Numbered from the stretch's first letter, positions 33,349 through 42,124 are shown. The stretch is 64,000 nucleotides of DNA from Planctomonas deserti (GCF_003067705.1 NZ_QANL01000003.1:496001-560000); one strand, 5' to 3'. Made by a program: numbers and translations. Notes: generated from the sequence alone by a model not told the origin.

Positions 33349-33683
33349 GCTCTATGTCACCTTCGCTGATACACCGTGCGGAGAGCTCCAGGGCGCGATC
33401 GTCCCTCGGTGTCTCGGCGACCGTAGCCGACGTACTGAGCGAAACTCAAGGATTTATAGGCGCCTTGACATTCGGGGATCCGTGTGATTTCGGGGGCGCG
33501 AGAACGGGGGCGCTCAACGCCCCCATTTCGGGGCCGAGCGGAACGGAAGCTGCCGTCGCGCCCGCGCTGCGGGGCATCGGCGGAGCGAGCTGGAATTCAT
33601 GCCGAGCGCGGAGAAGGATGGAAACCCGCGCTCGTCGGCACGTTCTCCTCGAACCCCGTGGCGCGGGACCTAAGGGGGACACG
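33349..33683. other. Intergenic region between the synthase operon and rtcB
   Basis: 335 bases between divergent genes. TTGACA at 33465-33470 has no good -10 at normal spacing. A TATAAA string on the minus strand near 33450 is a possible element for the synthase. A hairpin at 33506-33524 is listed separately. No gene is supported. Confidence 0.5.
33506..33528 (+). terminator. Hairpin in the rtcB leader
   Basis: A 7-bp stem GGGGGCG/CGCCCCC (33506-33512 with 33518-33524) with loop CTCAA is followed by ATTT. It lies 150 bases before rtcB with no plus-strand gene upstream, so it could be an attenuator. Confidence 0.35.
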
Positions 33684-34850
33684 GTGCAACGGATCACCGA
33701 CCGACTGATCAACTGGGCATCGATCCTCGACGAGGGCGCACTCGCGCAGGCTCGACGCACCTCGGAGCTGCCCTTCATCCATCCTCACCTGGCCCTCATG
33801 CCGGACGCGCATCTCGGCAAGGGCGCGACCGTGGGCTCCGTGATCCCCACCCTTGAGGCGATCATCCCCGCCGCGGTCGGGGTGGACATCGGCTGCGGCA
33901 TGATCGCCGTGCGCACGCAGTACGACGCCGCGGACCTCCCGGCGAATCGGCGGCCCATGCGCGAGGCCGTCGAGCGGGCGGTGCCCCTGTCCGCCGGCAA
34001 GTACAACCGCTCGATCACGGCGACCGCGGCCACCCGCATCGCCGAGCTGGAACGCGCGGCCAGCGTCGCCGGCTTCGACCCCGCGTCCTACGCGGCGAAC
34101 TGGCGCGAGCAGCTCGGCTCCCTGGGATCCGGCAACCACTTCATCGAGGTGAGCCTCGACGAGCGGGGACGCGTCTGGCTGTTCCTCCACTCGGGCAGCC
34201 GGGGCGTCGGCAACAAGATCGCCCAGCGCCACATCCGAGCTGCCCAGGAGTATGCGCGGCGTACCTCGGTGCCCCTGCCCGACATGGACCTGGCCTATCT
34301 CGTCGAAGGCACGGCGGAGTTCGACCGGTACATCGCCGAGCTGCGCTGGGCCCAGCGCTTCGCCCTGCTTAACCGCGAGGAGATGATGGACCGCGTCGCG
34401 GCGGCCTTCGCGGACTGGGTGGGCGGCCCCGTCGAGGAACGCGAGCGCATCAACTGCCACCACAACTTCACGGAGAAGGAGCATCACTTCGGTCGCGACG
34501 TGTGGCTCTCGCGCAAGGGCGCGATCGACGCCTCGGCGGGCCGACCCGGACTCATTCCCGGTTCGATGGGCACGGCGTCCTACGTGGTCGAAGGCCTGGG
34601 GAACCCGCTTTCGCTCAACTCCTCGCCGCACGGCGCGGGTCGCGAGTACTCCCGCAACGCCGCGCGCCGCACCTTCACGCGCCGGCAGCTCAACGAGGCG
34701 ATGCACGGCATCGAGTGGCGGCACTCCGATGCCTTCCTCGACGAGATCCCGCAGGCGTATAAGGACATCGACCGGGTGATGGCCGACGCGGCGGACCTCG
34801 TGCGGGTGAGGCACACGCTGCGGCAGATCATCAACGTGAAGGGCGACTGA
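33684..34850 (+). CDS. rtcB: RNA-splicing ligase RtcB
   Basis: 388 residues from GTG 33684 with AAGGGGGA just upstream. Signature segments are in order: MPDAHLGKGATVGSVIP, GVDIGCGM, GSLGSGNHFIEV, LHSGSRGVG, INCHHNF, SMGTASYVV and SSPHGAGREYSR with the guanylylated His. It joins 2',3'-cyclic phosphate and 5'-OH RNA ends using GTP and Mn. No archease or RtcA gene is adjacent. RNA repair role is from family knowledge. Confidence 0.93.
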   Translation: MQRITDRLINWASILDEGALAQARRTSELPFIHPHLALMPDAHLGKGATVGSVIPTLEAIIPAAVGVDIGCGMIAVRTQYDAADLPANRRPMREAVERAVPLSAGKYNRSITATAATRIAELERAASVAGFDPASYAANWREQLGSLGSGNHFIEVSLDERGRVWLFLHSGSRGVGNKIAQRHIRAAQEYARRTSVPLPDMDLAYLVEGTAEFDRYIAELRWAQRFALLNREEMMDRVAAAFADWVGGPVEERERINCHHNFTEKEHHFGRDVWLSRKGAIDASAGRPGLIPGSMGTASYVVEGLGNPLSLNSSPHGAGREYSRNAARRTFTRRQLNEAMHGIEWRHSDAFLDEIPQAYKDIDRVMADAADLVRVRHTLRQIINVKGD

Positions 34851-34901
34851 CTCCGCCACCCGGCCGAGCCGGGCCCGGCGATGTGGGGGCGGCGCGTTCG
34901 G

Positions 34902-34907
34902 TAGGGT
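34902..34907 (+). promoter_or_regulatory. Leaderless -10 box
   Basis: TAGGGT ends 8 bases before ATG 34916; the spacing is at the long end. Confidence 0.35.
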
Positions 34908-34915
34908 TGCCAGCC

Positions 34916-35896
34916 ATGCTCGCCATCCTCGTCGCCGCCGTGCTGTGGGGCACGACCGGCACGGCGGCCAGCTTCCTTCCGCCCGGGGTCCCGCCGGTCG
35001 CCACGGGCGCCGCGACGATGGCGATCGGCGGCCTGCTGCTCTTCACCGTGAGCCCTCGGACCTCGTGGGCGGCGCTCCGCGACCGGGCCGCCCGCAGATG
35101 GCTGCTCGCGGGCGGAGCGTGCGTCGTCGCCTACCCGCTGGCGTTCTACAGCTCGATGTCCCTCGCCGGCGTCGCGGTGGGGAACGTCGTCTCCCTGGGG
35201 TCGGCGCCCGTGTTCGCGGCAGTGCTGGAACGGGCCATCGAGCGGCACCGCCTGCGGCCCGAGTGGTGGGCGACGACGGGTCTGGCCGTCGCGGGCATCG
35301 TGCTGCTTGCGCTCGCCGGACCCGCTCACTCCGGCAGCGGGGGCACGGCAGGCGGGGCGGAGGCGACGGCGGGACTGGCGCTCGGCCTCGTCGCGGGCGC
35401 GAGCTACGCCGGCTACACGTACTGCTCGCGCCGGGCGATGCAGCTCGGCTGCGGATCCCGAGCCGCCATGGGCGCCGTGTTCGGCGTGGGCGCCGTTCTG
35501 CTCCTGCCTGTCCTGATCGCGTCGGGGGCGCCGCTCACGGAGTCCGCCGGATCCCTCGCCATCGCGGGGTACCTGGCCGTCGGTCCGATGTTCCTCGCCT
35601 ATCTGCTCTTCGGCGCGGGCCTCCGGCACGTGCGGAGCAGCAGCGCGACGACCCTCACCCTCCTCGAGCCCGTGGTGGCGACGCTGCTGGCCGTCCTGGT
35701 GGTGGGGGAGCGGCTCGCACCGCTCGGCTGGACGGGCATGGTGCTCATCGGCATCGCGCTCGCGCTGCTGACGTCGCGCGGCGCGACCCGGCGGGCACGC
35801 GCTCGTTCCGGTGCGAACCGCGTGGACCGTGCGGACGAGGCGCGGTCATCGACCACCGAGGAAAAACGGTCCCGGCCGCGCCCCGCGTCACGCTAA
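34916..35896 (+). CDS. EamA/DMT-family transporter
   Basis: 326 residues from ATG 34916 (MLAILVAAVLWGTTGT). Ten hydrophobic helices in two EamA halves; the first starts with LWGTTGTAASFLPPG and the second half ends with TLLEPVVATLLAVLVVGE, the usual signature. Metabolite exporters of the DMT superfamily have this build; the substrate is unknown. A short GC hairpin (34859-34873) may end rtcB just upstream. Confidence 0.88.
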   Translation: MLAILVAAVLWGTTGTAASFLPPGVPPVATGAATMAIGGLLLFTVSPRTSWAALRDRAARRWLLAGGACVVAYPLAFYSSMSLAGVAVGNVVSLGSAPVFAAVLERAIERHRLRPEWWATTGLAVAGIVLLALAGPAHSGSGGTAGGAEATAGLALGLVAGASYAGYTYCSRRAMQLGCGSRAAMGAVFGVGAVLLLPVLIASGAPLTESAGSLAIAGYLAVGPMFLAYLLFGAGLRHVRSSSATTLTLLEPVVATLLAVLVVGERLAPLGWTGMVLIGIALALLTSRGATRRARARSGANRVDRADEARSSTTEEKRSRPRPASR

Positions 35897-35953
35897 GTTG
35901 CAGGAGGGGGATCCGCGACGGGAGCGGTCCGCATTGACACGGGGGTGTTCTCA

Positions 35954-37906
35954 ATGAGATCCAGGCGAGCCATCATCGCGGCCGTTGCCGCCATTGCACT
36001 GCTGCCGGGCTGGGCCGCATCCGCGGCGGCGTCCGCCGAGAATCCGGGGTATCCCTCTGATCGGACGGTGCACTTCACGGCAGCGGGGGACTACTCGACG
36101 TCGTCCGACGCGGAGGCCGTGCTCAGGAGCATCGCCTCGCTCGACCCTGACCTGCACATCGCCCTCGGGGACCTGTCCTACGGCGCACCGGGAGCCGAGC
36201 CCGCCTGGTGCGATCTCGTCACCGGCATCGTCGGGGACGACCTGCCCTTCGAGCTGCTGGCCGGCAACCACGAGAGCGACGGCCGCAACGGCTTCATCGA
36301 CGAGTTCGCCAAGTGCCTCCCGAACCGCCTGCCGGGCATGGAGGGCACCTACGCCCGTCAGTACTACGTGGACGTCCCGGCGGAGAACCCCCTCGTCCGG
36401 TACGTGATGATCTCGCCCGGCATCTACTACCCGGACGGGCAGTGGTCCTACGCGGCCGGCACGCCGCGATACGACTGGACGGAGCGCGCCATCGACGGCG
36501 CACGCGAGTCCGACATCCCCTGGGTGGTCGTCGGCATGCACAATCCCTGCCTGTCCGTCGGCCGGTACGGCTGCGCCGCCGGACCGGACATCATGAACCT
36601 CCTGGTCGAGAAGCGGGTGGACCTCGTGCTGGGCGGTCATGAACACATCTACCAGCGCACCCACCAGCTCGCGCTCGCCGATGGCTGCGCGCGCATCGTG
36701 CAGGGATCGTTCGATCCCGACTGCGTCGCCGACGGCGACTCCACCATGGACAAGGGCGACGGCACGGTGTTCACGACCGTCGGCACCGGCGGTGTCGGAC
36801 TCCGCGACGTGTACCCCGCCGACGCCGAGGCGCGCTACCACGCCGCCTGGTCCGGCATGAACGCGACGCCGACGCACGGCGTGCTCGACGTGACGGTGTC
36901 GGAGAGCGAGCTCTCCGCCCGGTTCGTACGCGCCTCCGGCGGCACGTTCTCCGACGGGTTCGTGCTGCGGGCCGAGGATGAGGAGAGCACCCCGCCGCCA
37001 CCGGCCCCGGAACCCGTGAACGCGGCACCCACGGCCGCCTTCAGCGCGAGCTGCCCGCTCCTCAGCTGCTCGTTCAACGCCTCGTCCTCGCGCGACAGCG
37101 ACGGCAGCATCCGGTCGTACGACTGGACGTTCGGTGACGGCACGACGGCGACCGGACCGAGCGTCGCGCACGTCTTCCCGCGCGGCGACCACCGCGTCAG
37201 CCTCCGGGTCACGGACGACGACGGCGCCACGGCGACGACCTCCCGGACCATGAACGTGCCGACCCGCGCGACCGCGACCATCGCGGCCGACGACTTCGCT
37301 CGGACCACGGCGACCGGCTGGGGCACGGCCGACGCCGGTGGTACCTGGACGACGGACTCCGACACCCGGTTCTCGACCGCGGGCACGGAGGGCGTTGTCC
37401 TCACACCCCCGGGGAGGAGCCCCGACGCGTACCTGTCGAACGCGTTCGCCCCGCAGGCCATGCTGACCAGCAGCGTCACGGTGCCGAGCGTCGCCAGCGG
37501 CAGCCGCCTGTACGTGTCGACCTCGCCCAAGTTCGTGCCCGGCACGGGCGGCTACTGGGCCAAGCTCCGCGTGGCGCCCGGCGAGGCCACCACGGTGCAG
37601 CTCGTCCGCACGGGCGCGACCGGGGCGGAGACGGCGCTGGGCACGCCCGTTCCCGTCGCGACGGCGCCGCTGCGCGGCGGGGAACAGGTCCAGGTCCGAG
37701 TCGAGGCGACCGGATCCGCGCCCACGACGGTGCGCACCCGGGCCTGGCTGTCCGGCACCGTCGAGCCCGGGTGGCTGCAGACCGCCCAGGACGCGACGAC
37801 CGGCCTTCAGGGCTCGGGCACCACGGCGGTCGGGACATACCTCACGGGCGGGGCTCCGGCCGCCCTCGACGTACGGTTCCAGGACCTCCTCACGCGGGTC
37901 CCGTGA
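35954..37906 (+). CDS. Secreted metallophosphoesterase with PKD and jelly-roll-like domains
   Basis: 650 residues from ATG 35954 with GGGGGTG upstream (GTG 35945 is a less likely start). A signal peptide (1-28) precedes a calcineurin-like phosphoesterase domain with GDY, GDLSYG, GNHE, GMHNP and GGHEHIYQR, the metal-binding set of purple-acid-phosphatase-like enzymes. A PKD domain follows (about 345-430, SYDWTFGDGTTATG). The last 210 residues (ADDFARTTATGWG to QDLLTRVP) are homologous to the repeat unit of the protein at 1-1122. It probably releases phosphate from extracellular substrates. No cell-wall anchor motif at the end. Confidence 0.88.
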   Translation: MRSRRAIIAAVAAIALLPGWAASAAASAENPGYPSDRTVHFTAAGDYSTSSDAEAVLRSIASLDPDLHIALGDLSYGAPGAEPAWCDLVTGIVGDDLPFELLAGNHESDGRNGFIDEFAKCLPNRLPGMEGTYARQYYVDVPAENPLVRYVMISPGIYYPDGQWSYAAGTPRYDWTERAIDGARESDIPWVVVGMHNPCLSVGRYGCAAGPDIMNLLVEKRVDLVLGGHEHIYQRTHQLALADGCARIVQGSFDPDCVADGDSTMDKGDGTVFTTVGTGGVGLRDVYPADAEARYHAAWSGMNATPTHGVLDVTVSESELSARFVRASGGTFSDGFVLRAEDEESTPPPPAPEPVNAAPTAAFSASCPLLSCSFNASSSRDSDGSIRSYDWTFGDGTTATGPSVAHVFPRGDHRVSLRVTDDDGATATTSRTMNVPTRATATIAADDFARTTATGWGTADAGGTWTTDSDTRFSTAGTEGVVLTPPGRSPDAYLSNAFAPQAMLTSSVTVPSVASGSRLYVSTSPKFVPGTGGYWAKLRVAPGEATTVQLVRTGATGAETALGTPVPVATAPLRGGEQVQVRVEATGSAPTTVRTRAWLSGTVEPGWLQTAQDATTGLQGSGTTAVGTYLTGGAPAALDVRFQDLLTRVP

Positions 37907-37953
37907 GCCCCCTGACGGTTGCCGAGCGGGGATGGGCGCGGTCGGCCGCGAAG

Positions 37954-37959
37954 TAGGCT
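37954..37959 (+). promoter_or_regulatory. Leaderless -10 box
   Basis: TAGGCT ends 6 bases before GTG 37966. Confidence 0.45.
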
Positions 37960-37965
37960 GGTGCG

Positions 37966-38787
37966 GTGCCGTACTCCCTCGCCGACGTGAACGACGCCAT
38001 CGAGTCGCTCTGGCCCATGGGTGGCGCCTCGCCGTGGGACGCACCCGGGCTGCTCGTGGGTGACCCCCGGGCCGCCGTGTCGTCCGTGCACCTCGCGGTG
38101 GATGCCGTAATGAACACCGTGGCCGAGGCGACCGAGGCGGGCGCGGACCTGCTGATCGTGCATCATCCACTCCTGCTGCGCGGCGTGACCTCCGTGGCGG
38201 AGGACCGCTACAAGGGCGCTCTCATCGCCACCCTGATCCGCGCGAACTGCGCGCTGGTCGCGGCGCACACCAACGCCGACGTCGTCGAGCAGGGCACGTC
38301 CGCCGTGCTCGCCGACCTCCTCGGCCTGCGCGACCAGCGCCCCATCGAGGAGCAGGGCCAGCCCGGGCAGGGCATCGGCCGGGTGGGCGTGCTTCCGGCG
38401 CCGACGACGCTCGGGCGCCTCGCCGCCGAGCTCGCGCGCATCCTGCCGGCCACCGCCACCGGGGTGCGCGTGTCCGGGGACTACGAGGGATCAGTGTCGA
38501 CGGTCGCGCTCTGCGGCGGCGCCGGCGACTCGCTGCTCGCGGCACCGGCTGTGACCTCCGCGGACGTCTACATCACGTCGGACCTCCGCCACCATCCCGC
38601 CTCCGAGGCCCGCGAGGCCGCCCTGCACGGGAACGGCACCCCGTACCTCATCGACGTCTCGCACTGGGCGAGCGAGTGGCTGTGGCTCGATGCCGCGGCG
38701 GCCGCCCTGCGATCCGCCCTGCCCGAGCTGACCGTTACCGTCAGCGAACTGCGCACCGACCCGTGGGACTTCGTCGTCACCCAGTGA
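37966..38787 (+). CDS. Nif3-like dinuclear metal centre protein
   Basis: 273 residues from GTG 37966. Motifs: PWDAPGLLVGD at the N-terminus, LIVHHPLLLRG (metal-binding His pair), AAHTNADV, and the C-terminal ITSDLRHHPASEA and LIDVSHWASEW with the last ligands. It matches the NIF3/YbgI family, thought to have GTP cyclohydrolase I-like or hydrolase activity. It is followed 34 bases later by the CdsZ-like gene, a pairing common in actinobacteria. Confidence 0.92.
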   Translation: MPYSLADVNDAIESLWPMGGASPWDAPGLLVGDPRAAVSSVHLAVDAVMNTVAEATEAGADLLIVHHPLLLRGVTSVAEDRYKGALIATLIRANCALVAAHTNADVVEQGTSAVLADLLGLRDQRPIEEQGQPGQGIGRVGVLPAPTTLGRLAAELARILPATATGVRVSGDYEGSVSTVALCGGAGDSLLAAPAVTSADVYITSDLRHHPASEAREAALHGNGTPYLIDVSHWASEWLWLDAAAAALRSALPELTVTVSELRTDPWDFVVTQ

Positions 38788-38821
38788 CCGACGCGCAACA
38801 CATACGAGAGACCAGGAGACC

Positions 38822-39556
38822 ATGAAAGCCACTCCCGAGACCCAGAAGGAGCTGCTCCGGCTGCAGAGCATGGACACCCGGCTGCAGCAGCTGGACCACG
38901 CCGCGAAGACCCTGCCCGAGATCAAGGCGATCGCCGCGCTCGAGGCGCAGCTGTCGCCCATCCGGCAGCGCCTCGCCGTGCGCACCGGCGCGCTGGAGGA
39001 CGCACGCACGGAACTGAAGCGCATCGAGTCCGACGTCGCCGTTGTCGAGGCACGCATCGCGCGGGATCAGCAGCGCGTCGCCGCGACCAGCTCGATGAAG
39101 GACGTGCAGGCGCTGGAGCAGGAGCTCGCCTCGCTGCGCAAGCGACGCAGCGACCTCGAGGACATCGAGCTCACCGTCATGGAGCGCGTGGAGGAGCTGG
39201 AGGCCGCGCACGCCGAGACCGTCGCCGAGCGGGACGCGGTGGACGCGCAGATCAGCGAGGCCGCCGCCGCCCGGGATGCCGCCCTCGCCCGTCTCCGTGC
39301 CGACCGCGACGAGGTGGCGGGCGAGCGAAGCCGTCTCTCCGACGCGTTCTCCCGCGAACTGCTCGAGCTGTACGAGCGTCAGCGCGCCCGCTACGGCATT
39401 GGCGCCGCGCTCCTGCGCGGCGGAGTGTCCCTGGCGAGCAACGTGCGGCTCACCGGATCCGACCTCGAGGCCGTGCGCCGCGCCGCGCCGGACGACGTGG
39501 TGATCTGCCCGGACAGCAGCGCCATCCTCGTGCGAACGGACGAGTCCGGCCTCTGA
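38822..39556 (+). CDS. CdsZ-like coiled-coil protein with degenerate zinc ribbon
   Basis: 244 residues from ATG 38822 with GGAGA upstream. Residues 10-185 are a long antiparallel coiled coil. The C-terminus matches the C4 zinc ribbon of this family (PDDVVICPDSSAILVRTDES) but only one of four expected cysteines remains; the first CxxC position reads GGVSLASNV. The family (formerly DUF164/C4-type zinc ribbon) is linked to DNA or division functions in some bacteria. Co-oriented with nif3 and followed by the RNase P RNA, the usual order. Confidence 0.88.
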   Translation: MKATPETQKELLRLQSMDTRLQQLDHAAKTLPEIKAIAALEAQLSPIRQRLAVRTGALEDARTELKRIESDVAVVEARIARDQQRVAATSSMKDVQALEQELASLRKRRSDLEDIELTVMERVEELEAAHAETVAERDAVDAQISEAAAARDAALARLRADRDEVAGERSRLSDAFSRELLELYERQRARYGIGAALLRGGVSLASNVRLTGSDLEAVRRAAPDDVVICPDSSAILVRTDESGL

Positions 39557-39642
39557 TCCGCCGGCGCGGCCGCAGGCGGCCGAGCGCGGCGCCGCTTCCG
39601 CCGTCGGTGCCACCCGTCGATCGGGCCGCTCACCGGTGCCGG

Positions 39643-39648
39643 TAGAAT
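39643..39648 (+). promoter_or_regulatory. -10 box of rnpB
   Basis: TAGAAT ends a few bases before the first P1 base of RNase P RNA. No clear -35. Confidence 0.5.
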
Positions 39649-39651
39649 CGA

Positions 39652-40052
39652 GCCAAGCGAATGGGTCGACAAGACGGTCGCGTCGCCCGGCAGGTCCGCA
39701 AGGAAACCGCGGGCGCCGAGGAACGTCCGGGCTCCAAAGAGCAGGGCGGTGGGTAACACCCACCCGGGGCAACCCGCGAGACAGTGCCACAGAGAACAGA
39801 CCGCCCGCCGCCTCGGCGACGGGTAAGGGTGAAACGGTGGTGTAAGAGACCACCAGCGGCCAGGGTGACCTGGCCGGCTCGGTAAACCTCGCCCGGAGCA
39901 AGGTCAGACAGAAGACGCTGAGGCTGCTCGCCGAGTCTTCGGGTAGACCGCTAGAGGGCTGCGGCAACGCATCCCGTAGATAGATGGCCGTCCACGGCAC
40001 TCGACAGAGTGCCCGGACAGAACCCGGCGTATCAGTCGGCCCATTCGCCCTG
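39652..40052 (+). ncRNA. rnpB: RNase P RNA, bacterial class A
   Basis: About 400 bases. P1 is formed by 39657-39670 pairing with 40035-40048. Conserved elements are visible in order: GAGGAACGTCCGGGCTCC, AGCAGGGCGGTGGGTAACAC, ACAGAGAACAGACCGCC, GGTAAGGGTGAAACGGTGG, GTAAGAGACCACC, and near the 3' end AGATAGATGGCCGTC and ACAGAACCCGGCGTAT. It is the catalytic subunit for tRNA 5' processing. Ends are approximate. Confidence 0.95.
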
Positions 40053-40062
40053 ACGCGTAACG

Positions 40063-40094
40063 GTCTCGCCCCCTCCCGAGGGAGGGGGCGAGAC
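40063..40094. terminator. Bidirectional terminator between rnpB and ppgK
   Basis: A perfect 14-bp stem (40063-40076 with 40081-40094) with a CGAG loop stands between the 3' end of rnpB and the stop of the convergent ppgK gene. Confidence 0.8.
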
Positions 40095-40096
40095 GG

Positions 40097-40915
40097 TCAC
40101 CGGTCCTCGGTCTTCGCGAGCAGATCGCCCGTCGTGCGGTCGCCCGTGTTCCTGGCCGCATGCGCCGCGAGGGCGGCGGCACCCAGGATGCCCGCGTTGT
40201 TCCGCAGCATGGCCGGCACGATCGGCGTGCGCAGGTTCAAGAGCGGCAGGAACTGCTTGTGATGCTTCGACACGCCGCCGCCGACGATGAACAGGTCCGG
40301 CCAGAGCAGCTTCTCCAGCTGCGAGTAGAACGCCTGCAGGCGCACCGTCCAGCGGGTCCAGCTCAGCTTGCCTCGCTCCTTTGCGGCGAAGGACGCGCGC
40401 TTCTCGAAGTCGCGTCGCCCGCCGATGTCCATGTGGCCGAGCTCGGAGTTCGGCACGAGCACGCCGTCGTAGATGAGGGCGGAGCCGATGCCCGTGCCGA
40501 GCGTCGTCATGATGACGAGTCCCTTCACATCCTTCGCCGCGCCGAAGTGCGCCTCGGCGACGCCCGCGGCATCCGCGTCGTTCACGAAGGTGATGTCCAC
40601 GCCGAGGTGCTGCTCGAACAGCTTCTCCGCCTCGAGCCCGATCCAGTTCTTCGACACGTTCGCGGCCGACATGGTGCGCCCGTGCTCGACCACGGCGGGG
40701 AAGCAGACGCCCACCGGGGTGCCCTCCGGCACGTCTCCGAGCTCGGCGATGAGCTCCTTGACGGTCGAGACGATGTCGTCGGGCTCGCCGCCCTCGGGGG
40801 TCGCCTTCTTGATGCGTTCGGTCAGCAGCTCACCGGAGAGGACGTCGACGATGGCGCCCTTGATACCCGTTCCACCGATGTCGATTCCGATTGCCGTCGT
40901 GGCTGGCTCAGTCAT
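40097..40915 (-). CDS. ppgK: Polyphosphate glucokinase (ROK family)
   Basis: 272 residues from ATG 40915. ROK motifs: GIDIGGTGIKGAIVD (phosphate 1), VNDADAAGVAEA (catalytic Asp), TLGTGIGSALI, and SELGHMDIGGRRDFEKRAS. It phosphorylates glucose with polyphosphate or ATP, a mark of actinobacteria. A leaderless TAGGGT-N6-ATG start faces a similar start of the gene at 40961. Confidence 0.95.
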   Translation of the reverse strand: MTEPATTAIGIDIGGTGIKGAIVDVLSGELLTERIKKATPEGGEPDDIVSTVKELIAELGDVPEGTPVGVCFPAVVEHGRTMSAANVSKNWIGLEAEKLFEQHLGVDITFVNDADAAGVAEAHFGAAKDVKGLVIMTTLGTGIGSALIYDGVLVPNSELGHMDIGGRRDFEKRASFAAKERGKLSWTRWTVRLQAFYSQLEKLLWPDLFIVGGGVSKHHKQFLPLLNLRTPIVPAMLRNNAGILGAAALAAHAARNTGDRTTGDLLAKTEDR

Positions 40916-40921
40916 GAGTAG

Positions 40922-40927
40922 ACCCTA
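40922..40927 (-). promoter_or_regulatory. Leaderless -10 box of ppgK
   Basis: TAGGGT on the minus strand, 6 bases before ATG 40915. Confidence 0.5.
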
Positions 40928-40947
40928 CCGAGGAAGGGGACGAGGCC

Positions 40948-40953
40948 TAATCT
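40948..40953 (+). promoter_or_regulatory. Leaderless -10 box
   Basis: TAATCT ends 7 bases before ATG 40961. Confidence 0.45.
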
Positions 40954-40960
40954 TGACCCC

Positions 40961-41158
40961 ATGAGCGACAAGGAAGACACGCAGTTCTGGTACAACTCCC
41001 GCACCGGCGCAGTGGAGCAGGGCGCGATCTCACCGGCGCCTGACCGGATCGGCCCCTTCGCCACCCGCGAGGAGGCGGCTCATGCCATGGACGTCGTGCG
41101 CGAGCGCTCGGCCCGCTGGGCGGCCGAGGAGGCGCGCAACGACAACTGGCGCGACTGA
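40961..41158 (+). CDS. Small SPOR-like conserved protein (65 aa)
   Basis: 65 residues. The sequence TQFWYNSRTGAVEQG, then GPFATREEAAHAMD and ERSARWAAEE, fits the small actinobacterial SPOR-domain-like proteins. No signal or membrane helix. Role unknown; peptidoglycan binding is only a family suggestion. It is divergent from ppgK and converges on panB. Confidence 0.75.
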   Translation: MSDKEDTQFWYNSRTGAVEQGAISPAPDRIGPFATREEAAHAMDVVRERSARWAAEEARNDNWRD

Positions 41159-41186
41159 CCAGGTCCCGCCGCCGCCTGCCGGAGCG

Positions 41187-42002
41187 CTAGGAGTAGGACT
41201 CGTCCGCGTTCGGGTAGCTGCCCGAGGAGACGTCGGCGCGGAAGGCCGTGACCGCGTCCGCCAGCACGCCGCGGAGGTCCGCGTACTGCCGCACGAACTT
41301 GGGGATGCGCCCGGCCGTGAAGCCGGCGAAGTCGGTCCACACGAGCAGTTGGCCGTCGACGTCCGGGCCGGCGCCCACGCCGATCGTTGGGATGCGCAGC
41401 TCGGCCGTGACCTTGGCAGCGGCATCCGCGGGCACCATCTCGAGCACCACGGCGAACGCGCCGGCCTGCTCGACCGCCCGCGCGTCCGCGATCAGCTGCT
41501 CGAACCCGGCGCCACGGCCCTGGATCATGTGTCCGCCGAGCCCGTGCTCGCTCTGCGGGGTGAAGCCGATGTGCGCCATCACGGGGATGCCGGCCTCGAC
41601 GATGCGCCGGATCTGCTCCGCGCTGCGCGTGCCGCCCTCGAGCTTCACCGCGTGCGCCTGCGCCTCCTTCATGAAACGGAACGCGGTGTGCAGCGCCTCC
41701 TCGGGACCCGACTCGTACGACCCGAACGGCATGTCGGCCACGACGAAGGCGCGGCGCACGGTGGTGGCGACGGCGCGGGCCAGCGGGATGAGCTCGTCGA
41801 CGGTCACGGGCACGGTGGTCTCGTAGCCGAGCACCGCATTGCCCGCGGAGTCTCCGACGAGCAGAAAGTCGATGCCAGACTCGTCGAAGATCCCGGCCGT
41901 CAGCGTGTCGTAGCTGGTGAGCCCGGTGATCTTGATGCCCTGCTCCTTCGCGCTCTGGAAGTGGCGGGTGCGCACGCGCTTGATGACCGGCTGCTCAGGC
42001 AT
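41187..42002 (-). CDS. panB: 3-methyl-2-oxobutanoate hydroxymethyltransferase
   Basis: 271 residues from ATG 42002. PanB motifs: ITGLTSYD, FLLVGDSAGNAVLGY, AFVVADMPFGSY, AVKLEGG, MAHIGFTPQS and PTIGVGAGPDVDGQ. It forms ketopantoate from ketoisovalerate and methylene-THF, the first step to pantothenate and CoA. No panC or panD nearby. Leaderless TAGACT-N6-ATG start, divergent from glnA2. Confidence 0.96.
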   Translation of the reverse strand: MPEQPVIKRVRTRHFQSAKEQGIKITGLTSYDTLTAGIFDESGIDFLLVGDSAGNAVLGYETTVPVTVDELIPLARAVATTVRRAFVVADMPFGSYESGPEEALHTAFRFMKEAQAHAVKLEGGTRSAEQIRRIVEAGIPVMAHIGFTPQSEHGLGGHMIQGRGAGFEQLIADARAVEQAGAFAVVLEMVPADAAAKVTAELRIPTIGVGAGPDVDGQLLVWTDFAGFTAGRIPKFVRQYADLRGVLADAVTAFRADVSSGSYPNADESYS

Positions 42003-42008
42003 GGCGCC

Positions 42009-42014
42009 AGTCTA
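42009..42014 (-). promoter_or_regulatory. Leaderless -10 box of panB
   Basis: TAGACT on the minus strand, 6 bases before ATG 42002. Confidence 0.5.
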
Positions 42015-42124
42015 TTGCGGCCTCCCCGGCCGGGCCGGGGCGCCGCCGCCCGCCGCGGACGGCCCGCGGCACCGGAAGCGACGGGCTAACCACTAGCCTG
42101 TGTGAGGGGACAGAAAGGGTAGGA

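Noticed and set aside
33354-33683. A 110-codon N-terminal extension of RtcB
   Set aside because: The extension is low-quality sequence with no RtcB counterpart, it crosses a terminator-like hairpin, and a strong AAGGGGGA site lies just before GTG 33684 where the family starts.
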